Positions 57,250 to 64,000 of a stretch of 64,000 nt of DNA are shown here, one piece after another. The stretch comes from Nitrospirillum viridazoti CBAmc (GTDB lineage: Bacteria; Pseudomonadota; Alphaproteobacteria; Azospirillales; Azospirillaceae): NCBI RefSeq assembly GCF_000730165.1, contig NZ_CP022112.1:1280001-1344000 (forward strand), given 5' to 3'. Position 1 is the first letter of the stretch. The number at the start of each line of letters is the position of its first letter. The notes below the pieces were generated by a model. That model had not been told where the DNA came from, searched no databases, and worked only from the letters and a program-made list of their open reading frames with translations. Position numbers and translations under genes: made by a program.

Positions 57250-58263
57250 TCAGTCCTCCATGACGCGCTTCAGGGCGGCGGCAAGGCGCGCGGGCCCGGG
57301 GAAATAGTCCCACTCGAAAGCATGCGGATAGGGCGTGTCCCAGCCCGCTACCCGGCCGATGGGACTTTTCAGGTGATAGAAGCAACGCTCCTGCAGCAGG
57401 GCCGACAGCTCGCCCCCGAAGCCGCCGAAGCGCGAAGCCTCATGCAGGATGACGCAGCGGCCGGTCTTCCTGACCGAGGCGACGATGGTGTCGATGTCCA
57501 GCGGCACGATGCTGCGCAGGTCGATCAGCTCGGCATCCACGCCCGATTCCTCTATGCCCGACTTGGCCACGTGCACCATGGTGCCATAGGCCAGCACCGT
57601 GGCCTCACGCCCTTCCCTCACCACCGCCGCCTTGCCCAGCGGCACGGTGTAGTGCCCCTCCGGCACGTCCGAGCCGGGGGACTCGGCCCAGGTCTTCAGC
57701 GCGCGGTCGTGGTGGCCGTCGAAGGGGCCGTTGTAGATGCGCTTGGGCTCCAGAAAGATGACGGGGTCGTCATCCTCGATGGACGCGATCAGCAGGCCCT
57801 TGGCGTCATAGGGGTTGGAGGGGATGACCGTCTTCAGGCCCGTCACGTGGGCGAAGATGGCCTCCGGGCTCTGGCTGTGGGTCTGCCCGCCGAAGATGCC
57901 GCCGCCGTAGGGGGAGCGCACGGTGATGGGTGCCCAGAACTCCCCGCCCGAGCGGTAGCGCAGGCGGGCAGCTTCCGACACCAGCTGGTCGAACGCCGGC
58001 AGGATGTAGTCGGCGAACTGGATTTCCGCCACCGGGCGCAGGCCGTAGGCGCCCATGCCGATGGCGGTGGCGATGATGCCGCCCTCGGAAATGGGCGTGT
58101 CGAAGCAGCGCTTCAGCCCGTGCTTCTTCTGCAGTCCGTCGGTCACGCGGAAGACGCCGCCGAAATAGCCCACGTCCTCGCCGAACACCAGGACGTCGGG
58201 GTCCCGGCTCATCATCACGTCCAAGGCGGAGTTCAACGCCTGGATCATGTCCATCTTGGGCAT
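57250..58263 (-). CDS. bkdA2: Branched-chain keto-acid dehydrogenase E1 beta
   Basis: 337 residues. It binds TPP with E1 alpha and decarboxylates branched-chain 2-keto acids. MIQALNSALDVMMSRDPDVLVFGEDVGYFGG, CFDTPISEGGIIATAIGMGAYGLRPVAEIQFADYILP-type segments (split here in reading), SPYGGGIFGGQTHSQSPEA and the C-terminal GWDTPYPHAFEWDYFP. The ATG at 58263 is 4 bp after the E1alpha stop; an in-frame codon at 58284 lies inside E1alpha. It forms the alpha2beta2 E1 with its neighbour. Confidence 0.95.
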   Translation of the reverse strand: MPKMDMIQALNSALDVMMSRDPDVLVFGEDVGYFGGVFRVTDGLQKKHGLKRCFDTPISEGGIIATAIGMGAYGLRPVAEIQFADYILPAFDQLVSEAARLRYRSGGEFWAPITVRSPYGGGIFGGQTHSQSPEAIFAHVTGLKTVIPSNPYDAKGLLIASIEDDDPVIFLEPKRIYNGPFDGHHDRALKTWAESPGSDVPEGHYTVPLGKAAVVREGREATVLAYGTMVHVAKSGIEESGVDAELIDLRSIVPLDIDTIVASVRKTGRCVILHEASRFGGFGGELSALLQERCFYHLKSPIGRVAGWDTPYPHAFEWDYFPGPARLAAALKRVMED

Positions 58264-58267
58264 GGGA

Positions 58268-59521
58268 TCAGACCCCCAGTTCACGGCGCTGTTCCAGGAC
58301 GCGCCAATCGGGCTCCTTGAACACGTCTTCGAACATCTCGCGCACGGGCGGCTTGGATTGGCCCAGCGTGCCGATGCGTTCGCCTTCCTTCACCGCGGCG
58401 CGTACGCCGTCGGCCAGTTCAGCCTCCATCTGGGTGTGGCGCTCCGCCGACCATTCGCCGCGCGCGATCAGGTGGGTCTTCAGCCGTTCGATGGGGTCGC
58501 CCAGGGGCCAGCACGCCGCCTCCTCCGCCGGGCGATACTTGCTGGGATCGTCGCTGGTGGAATGGCCGGCGGCGCGATAGGTCACGAACTCGATCAGGGT
58601 GGCGCCCTTGTTGGTGCGCGCCCGCTCCGCCGCCCACACGGTGGCGGCCCACACCGCCAGGAAGTCGTTGCCGTCCACCCGCAGGCCGGGCAGGCCGTAG
58701 GCGATGGCCTTGGCGGCAAAGGTGGTGGATTCCGCCCCGGCGATGCCGGCGTAGCTGGAAATGGCCCACTGGTTGTTGGTGACGCACAGGATGGCCGGGG
58801 CGCGGTAGACGGCGGCGAAGGTCAGCGCCTCATGGAAGTCGCCCTCCGCCGTGGTGCCGTCGCCGACATAGGCCAGCGCGATCCTGGTGTCGCCGCGATA
58901 AGCCGAGGCCATGGCCCAGCCCACCGCCTGGCTGAACCGGGTGCCCAGATTGCCCGACAGCGAATAGAAGCCATAGTCGCGGGCGGAAAACAGGATGGGC
59001 AGCTGGCGGCCCTTCAGCGGGTCGCCCTCGTTGGAGAAGATCTGGTTGACCAGGTCGAGCATGGGATAATCCCGCGCCCACAGCCAGCTCAGCACCCGGT
59101 ACGTGGGGAAGCACATGTCGTCGCGGTCCAGCATCATGGACTGGGCGGCGCCGATGGCCTCCTCCCCCGTCGACTTCATGTAGAAGCTGGTCTTGCCCTG
59201 GCGCTGGGCACGGAACATGCGGTCGTCGAAGGCGCGGGTCTGGGCCATGACCTTGAGGCCGCGACGCAGCGTCTCGGCATCCAGGCCGGGATCCCAGGGG
59301 CCAACCGCGTTGCCTTCGTCATCCAGCACGCGGATGAGGCCGTAGGGCAGGTCGCGCATCTCCGGCTCCGCCACGCCGGGATCCGGCCGCCGGATGGCAC
59401 CGGCGGGGGAAAAGGGCAGATGGTCGAAGCGGGGCGCCTGGCCCGGCCGGGCCGGCGGCTCCGGTATGTGCAGCTGTAGCGGCGGCCGGTTCGACGCGCC
59501 GATTGGGTCTTGGGGTGACAT
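58268..59521 (-). CDS. bkdA1: Branched-chain keto-acid dehydrogenase E1 alpha
   Basis: 417 residues with the TPP-binding motif GDGTTAEGDFHEAL ... TNNQWAISS. SFYMKSTGEEAIGAAQSM, FPTYRVLSWLWARDYPM and RAAGHSTSDDPSKYRP are family segments. The ATG at 59521 follows AGGAAAT. First gene of the leftward operon; its promoter lies in the 132-bp gap shared with the divergent Lrp/AsnC regulator, as in Pseudomonas bkdR-bkdA. The complex makes isobutyryl-, isovaleryl- and 2-methylbutyryl-CoA. Confidence 0.95.
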   Translation of the reverse strand: MSPQDPIGASNRPPLQLHIPEPPARPGQAPRFDHLPFSPAGAIRRPDPGVAEPEMRDLPYGLIRVLDDEGNAVGPWDPGLDAETLRRGLKVMAQTRAFDDRMFRAQRQGKTSFYMKSTGEEAIGAAQSMMLDRDDMCFPTYRVLSWLWARDYPMLDLVNQIFSNEGDPLKGRQLPILFSARDYGFYSLSGNLGTRFSQAVGWAMASAYRGDTRIALAYVGDGTTAEGDFHEALTFAAVYRAPAILCVTNNQWAISSYAGIAGAESTTFAAKAIAYGLPGLRVDGNDFLAVWAATVWAAERARTNKGATLIEFVTYRAAGHSTSDDPSKYRPAEEAACWPLGDPIERLKTHLIARGEWSAERHTQMEAELADGVRAAVKEGERIGTLGQSKPPVREMFEDVFKEPDWRVLEQRRELGV

Positions 59522-59653
59522 ATTTCCTGGTCCCTCCCGTGCCTTCCTGTTGCCCCCAAGGATGTGGGGTGGGACCTGGAAAAAAAATATCTGATACGTC
59601 TTAAGTCAGCCCGTAATAGAAATGGACAACGCGCGAAACGGGGAGATTTTAGG
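59522..59653. promoter_or_regulatory. Divergent promoter region bkdA1/bkdR
   Basis: 132 bp between the E1alpha and Lrp/AsnC-type regulator starts. It holds a run of A/T-rich sequence (from 59579) and TATCTGATA at 59588-59596, a short palindrome with 4-bp arms. Lrp/AsnC proteins bind AT-rich imperfect palindromes, so this is the likely operator region. The -35/-10 elements are not clear. Confidence 0.45.
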
Positions 59654-60127
59654 ATGGCGATTGCGTTGGACCGTCTAGACCGGCGTATCCTGCTGGCCTT
59701 ACAGGAAAATCCCGACATCTCCACCGCCGACTTGGCGGCCCAGGTCGGCCTGTCGCATACCCCCTGCTGGCGCCGGCTGAAGCGACTGGAGGAGGAAGGC
59801 ATCATTCTGGGCCGGGCCCTGCTGCTGAACGCCAAGGCCCTGGACCTGCCCATCACCGTCTTCGCCGAGGTGCGGCTGAAGCAGCATGACGAGGACACGC
59901 TGGAGGCGCTGGAGCAGGTGGTGCGCACCCGGGCGGAGATCGTGGAATGCTTTTGCATGGCCGGCGGCGAGGGCGACTACCTCATGCGCATCATCGTCAG
60001 CAGCGTGGAAAGCTATGAGCATTTCCTGAAAAAGGTGCTGTTGCACCTGCCGGGGGTGGCGGCCGTCAATTCCCGCTTCGCCCTCAGCTGCGTCAAGCTG
60101 ACCACAAGCCTGCCCATCGTGGCCTGA
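59654..60127 (+). CDS. bkdR: Lrp/AsnC-family regulator, BkdR-like
   Basis: A 157-residue feast/famine regulator. An AsnC-type HTH covers about 5-60 (LDRLDRRILLALQENPDIST, LAAQVGLSHTPCWRRLKRLEEEGII), followed by the RAM effector domain (VFAEVRLKQHDEDTLEALEQ, FCMAGGEGDYLMRIIVSS). The ATG at 59654 comes after GGGGAG with a long spacer; an upstream frame to 59564 has no support. Divergence from the bkd operon and the family suggest it activates that operon in response to branched-chain amino acids, as BkdR does in Pseudomonas. Confidence 0.9.
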   Translation: MAIALDRLDRRILLALQENPDISTADLAAQVGLSHTPCWRRLKRLEEEGIILGRALLLNAKALDLPITVFAEVRLKQHDEDTLEALEQVVRTRAEIVECFCMAGGEGDYLMRIIVSSVESYEHFLKKVLLHLPGVAAVNSRFALSCVKLTTSLPIVA

Positions 60128-60153
60128 AAAACGCCGCGGGCCGGGCAGGAAAA

Positions 60154-60798
60154 TCAGCGCCAGGCGTAATTGAAGCTGAGGGAGATGCGTTCCTCATCGG
60201 CGCGGTTCAGGGCCACCTCATGCCGCAGCCAGCTTTCCCACATCAGCAGGGTACCTTCCTGCGGCGCCACGGCGATGGTGGGCTGCAGGGTGCGGTCGGC
60301 CTTGGCCTTGCGCGGCGGGGCCGCCATCATGAAGGGCAGGCGCGGGTCCTCGAACTTCAGGACGGAGGCGCCGGCCGGCACCCGCACATAATAGGTGCCG
60401 CTGATGACGCTGTTGGGATGGATGTGTGACCCGTGGGAACCGCCGGGGTCCAGCACGTTGATCCACAGGCTGTCCAATTCCAGCTTACGCCCGCCCAGGT
60501 CCCAATCCTGCACCTTGGCGAAGGACTTGGCATGGCGGTCCAGCTGGGCCTTCAGCTTCTTCAGGATGGGGAAGCGCCAGATGAGGTCGTCCAGCGAGGC
60601 ATAGCTGGTGTAGCCGGTATAGCCGTGCTTGTCCGACCAGCGTTGCCCCGCCCCGTCATCCTCCGCCGCTGTCCGGCAGCAGGCCGCCACCTCTTCGTTC
60701 AGGGGCAGCATCTCCACCAACTCAGCCCGGTAGATGCGGGTGACGAACAGGGTATCGATGGTGGCGGCGGGCGCGGAGGCGGGCGTTTCTTCGGTCAT
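60154..60798 (-). CDS. Putative 2OG-Fe(II) oxygenase (TIGR02466-like)
   Basis: 214 residues. YTGYTSYASLDDLIWRFP, SLWINVLDPGGSHGSHIHPN (iron His ligands likely in HGSHIHP), SGTYYVRVP, FEDPR, MWESWLRHEVALN (the distal His) and RISLSFNYAW are typical of the group annotated TIGR02466, putative 2-oxoglutarate/Fe(II) oxygenases. The family name is from memory. The substrate is unknown. The ATG at 60798 gives the MTEETPAS N-terminus; longer frames upstream are antisense to the MFS gene. It faces bkdR tail to tail. Confidence 0.85.
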   Translation of the reverse strand: MTEETPASAPAATIDTLFVTRIYRAELVEMLPLNEEVAACCRTAAEDDGAGQRWSDKHGYTGYTSYASLDDLIWRFPILKKLKAQLDRHAKSFAKVQDWDLGGRKLELDSLWINVLDPGGSHGSHIHPNSVISGTYYVRVPAGASVLKFEDPRLPFMMAAPPRKAKADRTLQPTIAVAPQEGTLLMWESWLRHEVALNRADEERISLSFNYAWR

Positions 60799-61044
60799 GC
60801 CCAGGGCTTTAGCCGGGCGGCGCGGTGGCGTCAATCGCGCCGGGAGAAAAAGGCCGGCGCCTCCCCGATCAACCCGCCTAGACCGAAAACAGTAGGCTGC
60901 GGGCCCGCACGCTTTGGGTATAAAGGAACCCCTGGGGGCGTTCGCCCTTGTCACCAGGACATGTCCCAAAACGAAGATCGGCCCAGGCACCCGCCCCGCA
61001 TGCGGAGGCCCCGGGACCGGCACCGCCCACGGAACGCGCATCCC

Positions 61045-62298
61045 ATGCAGTTGGCCACCGACGCGCCACCACCGGACGTCCGCAAGGACGACCCCCATGC
61101 CGGCATCGGCTTCACCGAATTCGTCCTGATGGTCTCGGCCATGATGGCCATGAACGCGCTGGGCACCGACAGCATGCTGCCGGCGCTGGGCCAGATCGGC
61201 CGCTCGCTGGGTGTGCTGGAGGAACCGCGCTGGCAGTGGATCGTCACCGCCTTCCTGCTGGGCTTCGGCGGCGCGCAGATCCTGTATGGGCCCATTTCCG
61301 ACCGTTACGGCCGCCGGCCCATCCTGCTGTGGGGCATCGTCTTCTACGCCCTGGGCAACTTGGCCGCGGCCCTGGCCCCCACGTTCGAGCTGCTGCTGGC
61401 CGTGCGCGTGGTGCAGGGCATCGCCGTCGCCTCCACCCGCATCGTCGTCGTGTCCGTGGTGCGCGACTGCTACGCCGGGCGGCAGATGGCGCGAGTCATG
61501 TCGCTGGCCTTCATGATCCTGCTGGCCGTGCCCATCCTGGCGCCCAGCCTGGGGCAGCTGATCATGCTGGTGGCGCCGTGGCGCGCCATCTTCGCCTGCC
61601 TGGCGGCCTATGCCCTGGCGGTGGTCTTCTGGCTGTGGCGGCGCCTGCCGGAAACACTGCACCCGGAATACCGCCGGCCCATCGACGTGCCCACCATCCT
61701 GTCCGCCGTCTGGCAAACGGTGACGGACCGCCAGGCCATCGGCTACACCCTGGCGCAAACCCTGATGATCAGCGCCGTCTTCGCCTACCTCAACAGTATG
61801 CCGCCCATCTTCGAAGAGGTGTTCAAGGCGCCGCAGCTGTTCCCGCTGATCTTCGCCCTGACCGGCATGTCGTTGGCCGTGTCCGCACTGCTGAATGCCC
61901 GCATTGTCGTCCGCTTAGGCACCCGGCGCCTATCGCACAGCGCGCTGCTGGGCTTCATCCTATTCACCGGCATCCACACCATCATCGCCCGGCATGGGGA
62001 AAGCCTGCTGGTCTTCACCGTGCTGCAGGCCCTGACCATGTTCTGCTTCGGCCTGGCGACCAGCAACTTCGGCGCCATGGCCATGGAACCGGTGGGCGCC
62101 ATCGCCGGCACCGCCGCCTCGGTCCAGGGGTTCATCAGCACGGTGGTGGGGGCCCTGGTGGGCTTCGTCATCAGCCAGCACTTCGATGGCACCACCCTGC
62201 CCCTGGTCGGCGGGTTCCTGTGCTGCGGCGTCGGCGCGCTGGCCATCGTGCTGGTGACGGAACGCTTCCAGCTGTTCCACCCGCGCATGGGGAAATGA
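61045..62298 (+). CDS. MFS multidrug exporter, Bcr/CflA-type
   Basis: A 417-residue drug:H+ antiporter-like permease with about 12 hydrophobic segments. GTDSMLPALGQIGRSLGV is the DHA1/Bcr helix-1 pattern; PISDRYGRRPILLWGI is the helix 2-3 motif; RVVQGIAVASTRIVVVSVVRD is the helix-4/5 antiporter stretch. The ATG at 61045 gives a short hydrophilic N-terminus. The frame stays open far upstream across the divergent oxygenase, but there is no codon or homology support for that part. It faces the cupin gene tail to tail. Likely exports a toxic or metabolite compound. Confidence 0.9.
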   Translation: MQLATDAPPPDVRKDDPHAGIGFTEFVLMVSAMMAMNALGTDSMLPALGQIGRSLGVLEEPRWQWIVTAFLLGFGGAQILYGPISDRYGRRPILLWGIVFYALGNLAAALAPTFELLLAVRVVQGIAVASTRIVVVSVVRDCYAGRQMARVMSLAFMILLAVPILAPSLGQLIMLVAPWRAIFACLAAYALAVVFWLWRRLPETLHPEYRRPIDVPTILSAVWQTVTDRQAIGYTLAQTLMISAVFAYLNSMPPIFEEVFKAPQLFPLIFALTGMSLAVSALLNARIVVRLGTRRLSHSALLGFILFTGIHTIIARHGESLLVFTVLQALTMFCFGLATSNFGAMAMEPVGAIAGTAASVQGFISTVVGALVGFVISQHFDGTTLPLVGGFLCCGVGALAIVLVTERFQLFHPRMGK

Positions 62299-62321
62299 CC
62301 GGCGCCCGGCGTTTCAGGGGA

Positions 62322-62831
62322 CTACTTATGCTCCGGCTTGTCTTCGGCCAGAGGCTGGCCCTCGTGCAGGTAGGGCGGCGCCTCGATCAGGACGAAGACG
62401 ATGCGGCACGGGGTGGTGGCGCTGGGGTTGCGCCATAGGTGCATGGTGCCGCGCTGGATGATGATGCCGCCGGTGCCCACAATGGTCTTGACGCCGTCGT
62501 CCAGTTCCAGCTCCACCTCGCCCGACAGGACGATGCCGTAGTCGATGCTGTTGGTGCGGTGCATGGGCGAGGAGCTACCGGGCAACATGTCCACCACCCG
62601 GATGACGGAACCCTGGTTCAAGGTCAGGCCGGCGTCGCGCAGGCGACCGTCCGTCTCGTCATTGTTGTCGGCCGGGACGGTGGGCGTGGTCCAGATCAGG
62701 GTGAAGGCGGCATCGCCCGAGGGGATGCGCCGGGTCGGGAACTCATCGTCCGATTTGAAGATGGCGCGCGCGCCGGCGTCGTGCCCCGTCACCACGCGGC
62801 GGATGGCGGGCAGCCCTGAATCACTGATCAT
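62322..62831 (-). CDS. Cupin-domain protein
   Basis: A 169-residue small beta-barrel protein. The cupin core at about 78-150 has motif 1 around SPMHRTNSIDYGIVLSGEVELELDDG (His plus Glu) and motif 2 around GGIIIQRGTMHLWRNPS. Both suggest a metal site of the usual 2-His/1-Glu type plus a later His. It lies 23 bp downstream of the FAD monooxygenase in the same direction, so they are probably cotranscribed. A ring-cleavage or isomerase role is possible; not deducible. Confidence 0.88.
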   Translation of the reverse strand: MISDSGLPAIRRVVTGHDAGARAIFKSDDEFPTRRIPSGDAAFTLIWTTPTVPADNNDETDGRLRDAGLTLNQGSVIRVVDMLPGSSSPMHRTNSIDYGIVLSGEVELELDDGVKTIVGTGGIIIQRGTMHLWRNPSATTPCRIVFVLIEAPPYLHEGQPLAEDKPEHK

Positions 62832-62854
62832 GGCATCGAGCTTTCTGCAGGGAA

Positions 62855-64000
62855 TCAGATATCGGCCAGCAGCGCCATCTGCGCCTTGGCCATCATGGCG
62901 CCCATGATTTCGGGCGAGACGTGGTCTTGCTGCGCCTTGCCGATGGCGACACTGCTCTCCACCACCAGGCGACAGCGTTCGAAGCGCCGGTCGGTGAAGG
63001 CCCGGAAGGCGGCGGCCAAGTCGTCGTGGCGGGCCAGTTCCTCCACCAGGACCAGGGCGTCCTCCACCGCGATGCCGGCGCCGGACGCCAGGTGCGGGGT
63101 GGTGGCGTGGGCGGCGTCGCCGATCAGGATGCTGCGGCTCTTGAACCACTGATGGGGGGGCAGCAGCACGGCCTCCAGCGGGCGGACGTTGACCCAGGAG
63201 TCCGCGTTCAAATTCTCCCGCAAGATGCCCACCGGGCCGCCGAAGGGGGCCAACAGCTGGGCCAGCTGCTGGTAGGCCGTGGCCTCATCCACCCGGCGCA
63301 TCTCGGGCACGTTTTCCAGCAGCCACAGGTACATCAGGTCCTGGCTGACCGGCACCAGGCCGCAGGTCACCGGCGCGCCGACAAAGAAGTGCGAGCGGTC
63401 GATCTCAGGCGGGCGCCTGGCCACCACGCGCCAGCAATACTGGCCGGTGTAGGTGGGCTTGGGCGCGTCGGGGAACAGGAAGGACCGCGCCTTGGAGAAG
63501 GCGCCGTCGGCCGCGACCACGAAATCATAGGTGCCGGCGCCGCCGTCGCTGAAACGCACGTCCACACCATCGCCGGTGTCGGTCCATTCGGTGGCGGTCA
63601 GGCCCAGGCTGACCCGTACCCCCGCCTCACGCGTCAGCCGCGACAGCAGGGCGTGCAGGTCGGGCCGCATGATGCCGCCGGACACCGGCAGGTCGGGCTG
63701 GATGGGCCTGTCTTGCAGGTCGGTCACGGCCATGCCGTTGGGAGCGCACAGGCGCCCGCCCTTCGTCACATGGAAGCCCTGGGCCTTGAGGTCGTCCAGG
63801 ATACCCAGGGTCCGGAAGGCACGGTATGTGGGCCCCGTCACGGTGATGCCGGCGCCATAGACACGCCAGTTGGGATCGGCCTCCACCACATGCACGGGCC
63901 ACCCGGCGCGGCTGGCCAGGATGGCGAAAGACATGCCGCCGATGCCGCCGCCCAGGACAAGGATGGGGGCGCGGTCCGCGCGCGGTAAAGACTGAGGCAT
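62855..64000 (-). CDS. FAD-dependent monooxygenase (start at window edge)
   Basis: 381 residues of a group A flavoprotein hydroxylase. The FAD loop is LVLGGGIGGMSFAILASRAG; the middle motif is VVAADGAFSKARS; the second FAD segment is SILIGDAAHATTPHLASGAGIAVEDAL. It hydroxylates an aromatic or heteroaromatic compound with NAD(P)H. An ATG lies exactly at 64000; a start further upstream outside the window cannot be excluded. The cupin gene follows on the same strand. Substrate unknown. Confidence 0.92.
   Translation of the reverse strand: MPQSLPRADRAPILVLGGGIGGMSFAILASRAGWPVHVVEADPNWRVYGAGITVTGPTYRAFRTLGILDDLKAQGFHVTKGGRLCAPNGMAVTDLQDRPIQPDLPVSGGIMRPDLHALLSRLTREAGVRVSLGLTATEWTDTGDGVDVRFSDGGAGTYDFVVAADGAFSKARSFLFPDAPKPTYTGQYCWRVVARRPPEIDRSHFFVGAPVTCGLVPVSQDLMYLWLLENVPEMRRVDEATAYQQLAQLLAPFGGPVGILRENLNADSWVNVRPLEAVLLPPHQWFKSRSILIGDAAHATTPHLASGAGIAVEDALVLVEELARHDDLAAAFRAFTDRRFERCRLVVESSVAIGKAQQDHVSPEIMGAMMAKAQMALLADI

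Noticed and set aside
60433-61044. Long 5' extension of the Bcr/CflA-type MFS gene
   Set aside because: It runs antisense through the 2OG-oxygenase gene and lacks coding signals; the membrane protein begins naturally at the ATG at 61045.

Overview
The window is GC-rich, densely coded DNA from a Gram-negative bacterium. TonB-dependent receptors, an HWE histidine kinase, a very large soluble hybrid kinase and the mix of MFS, SSS and APC transporters point to an alphaproteobacterium. The Azospirillaceae (Nitrospirillum/Niveispirillum-like) fit best, but that is inference, because there is no rRNA, tRNA or phylogenetic marker here. I see no insertion sequence, prophage, CRISPR array or tRNA.

Layout. 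(1) 1-7490: a TetR regulator (cut by the window edge) divergent from a TonB receptor, MFS transporter, type-B carboxylesterase and AraC regulator; this looks like uptake and hydrolysis of an esterified compound. (2) 7889-17158: a signalling block. It holds a 2,104-residue soluble hybrid kinase with about 13 HAMP domains, 11 of them in near-identical 276-bp tandem repeats, then a REC-PAS-HWE-REC kinase and three small genes. (3) 17184-24765: an amino-acid permease, a DUF899 protein, a small HTH protein with a beta-propeller partner, and a 988-residue wHTH/P-loop ATPase regulator. (4) 24978-32053: an aromatic-acid-type MFS transporter and a leftward catabolic set of DUF1348, cytochrome P460, three alpha/beta hydrolases (two with Tat-like signals) and an aldehyde dehydrogenase. 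(5) 32199-38266: a leftward MurNAc operon of TonB receptor, SSS transporter, MurQ etherase and GntR regulator. Peptidoglycan-sugar metabolism resumes at 42564-47988 with AnmK, a BadF-type sugar kinase and MurA.

(6) Between and beyond those genes are two ubiquitin-fold modules. The first (38493-42546) has SufS, SufE, a MoaD-like carrier and a MoeB-type E1; the carrier and E1 genes overlap tail to tail. The second (48122-49913) is a 101-residue ubiquitin-like protein ending Gly-Gly-His-Gly, whose gene overlaps that of a JAB-protease/E1 fusion. It is followed by a TIM-barrel protein, an acyl-CoA-dehydrogenase-fold oxygenase and a DegT aminotransferase. The masked di-glycine, the fused protease and E1, and the lack of an E2 make this the best candidate for an undescribed system. 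It may be a QbsCDE-like sulfur-carrier pathway for a small molecule, or a compact protein-conjugation system.

(7) 53423-60127: a branched-chain keto-acid dehydrogenase operon (E1alpha, E1beta, E2, E3, IlvE) with a divergent Lrp/AsnC regulator of BkdR type. (8) 60154-64000: a 2OG-Fe(II) oxygenase-like protein, a Bcr/CflA-type MFS exporter, a cupin, and an FAD monooxygenase whose start lies at the window edge.
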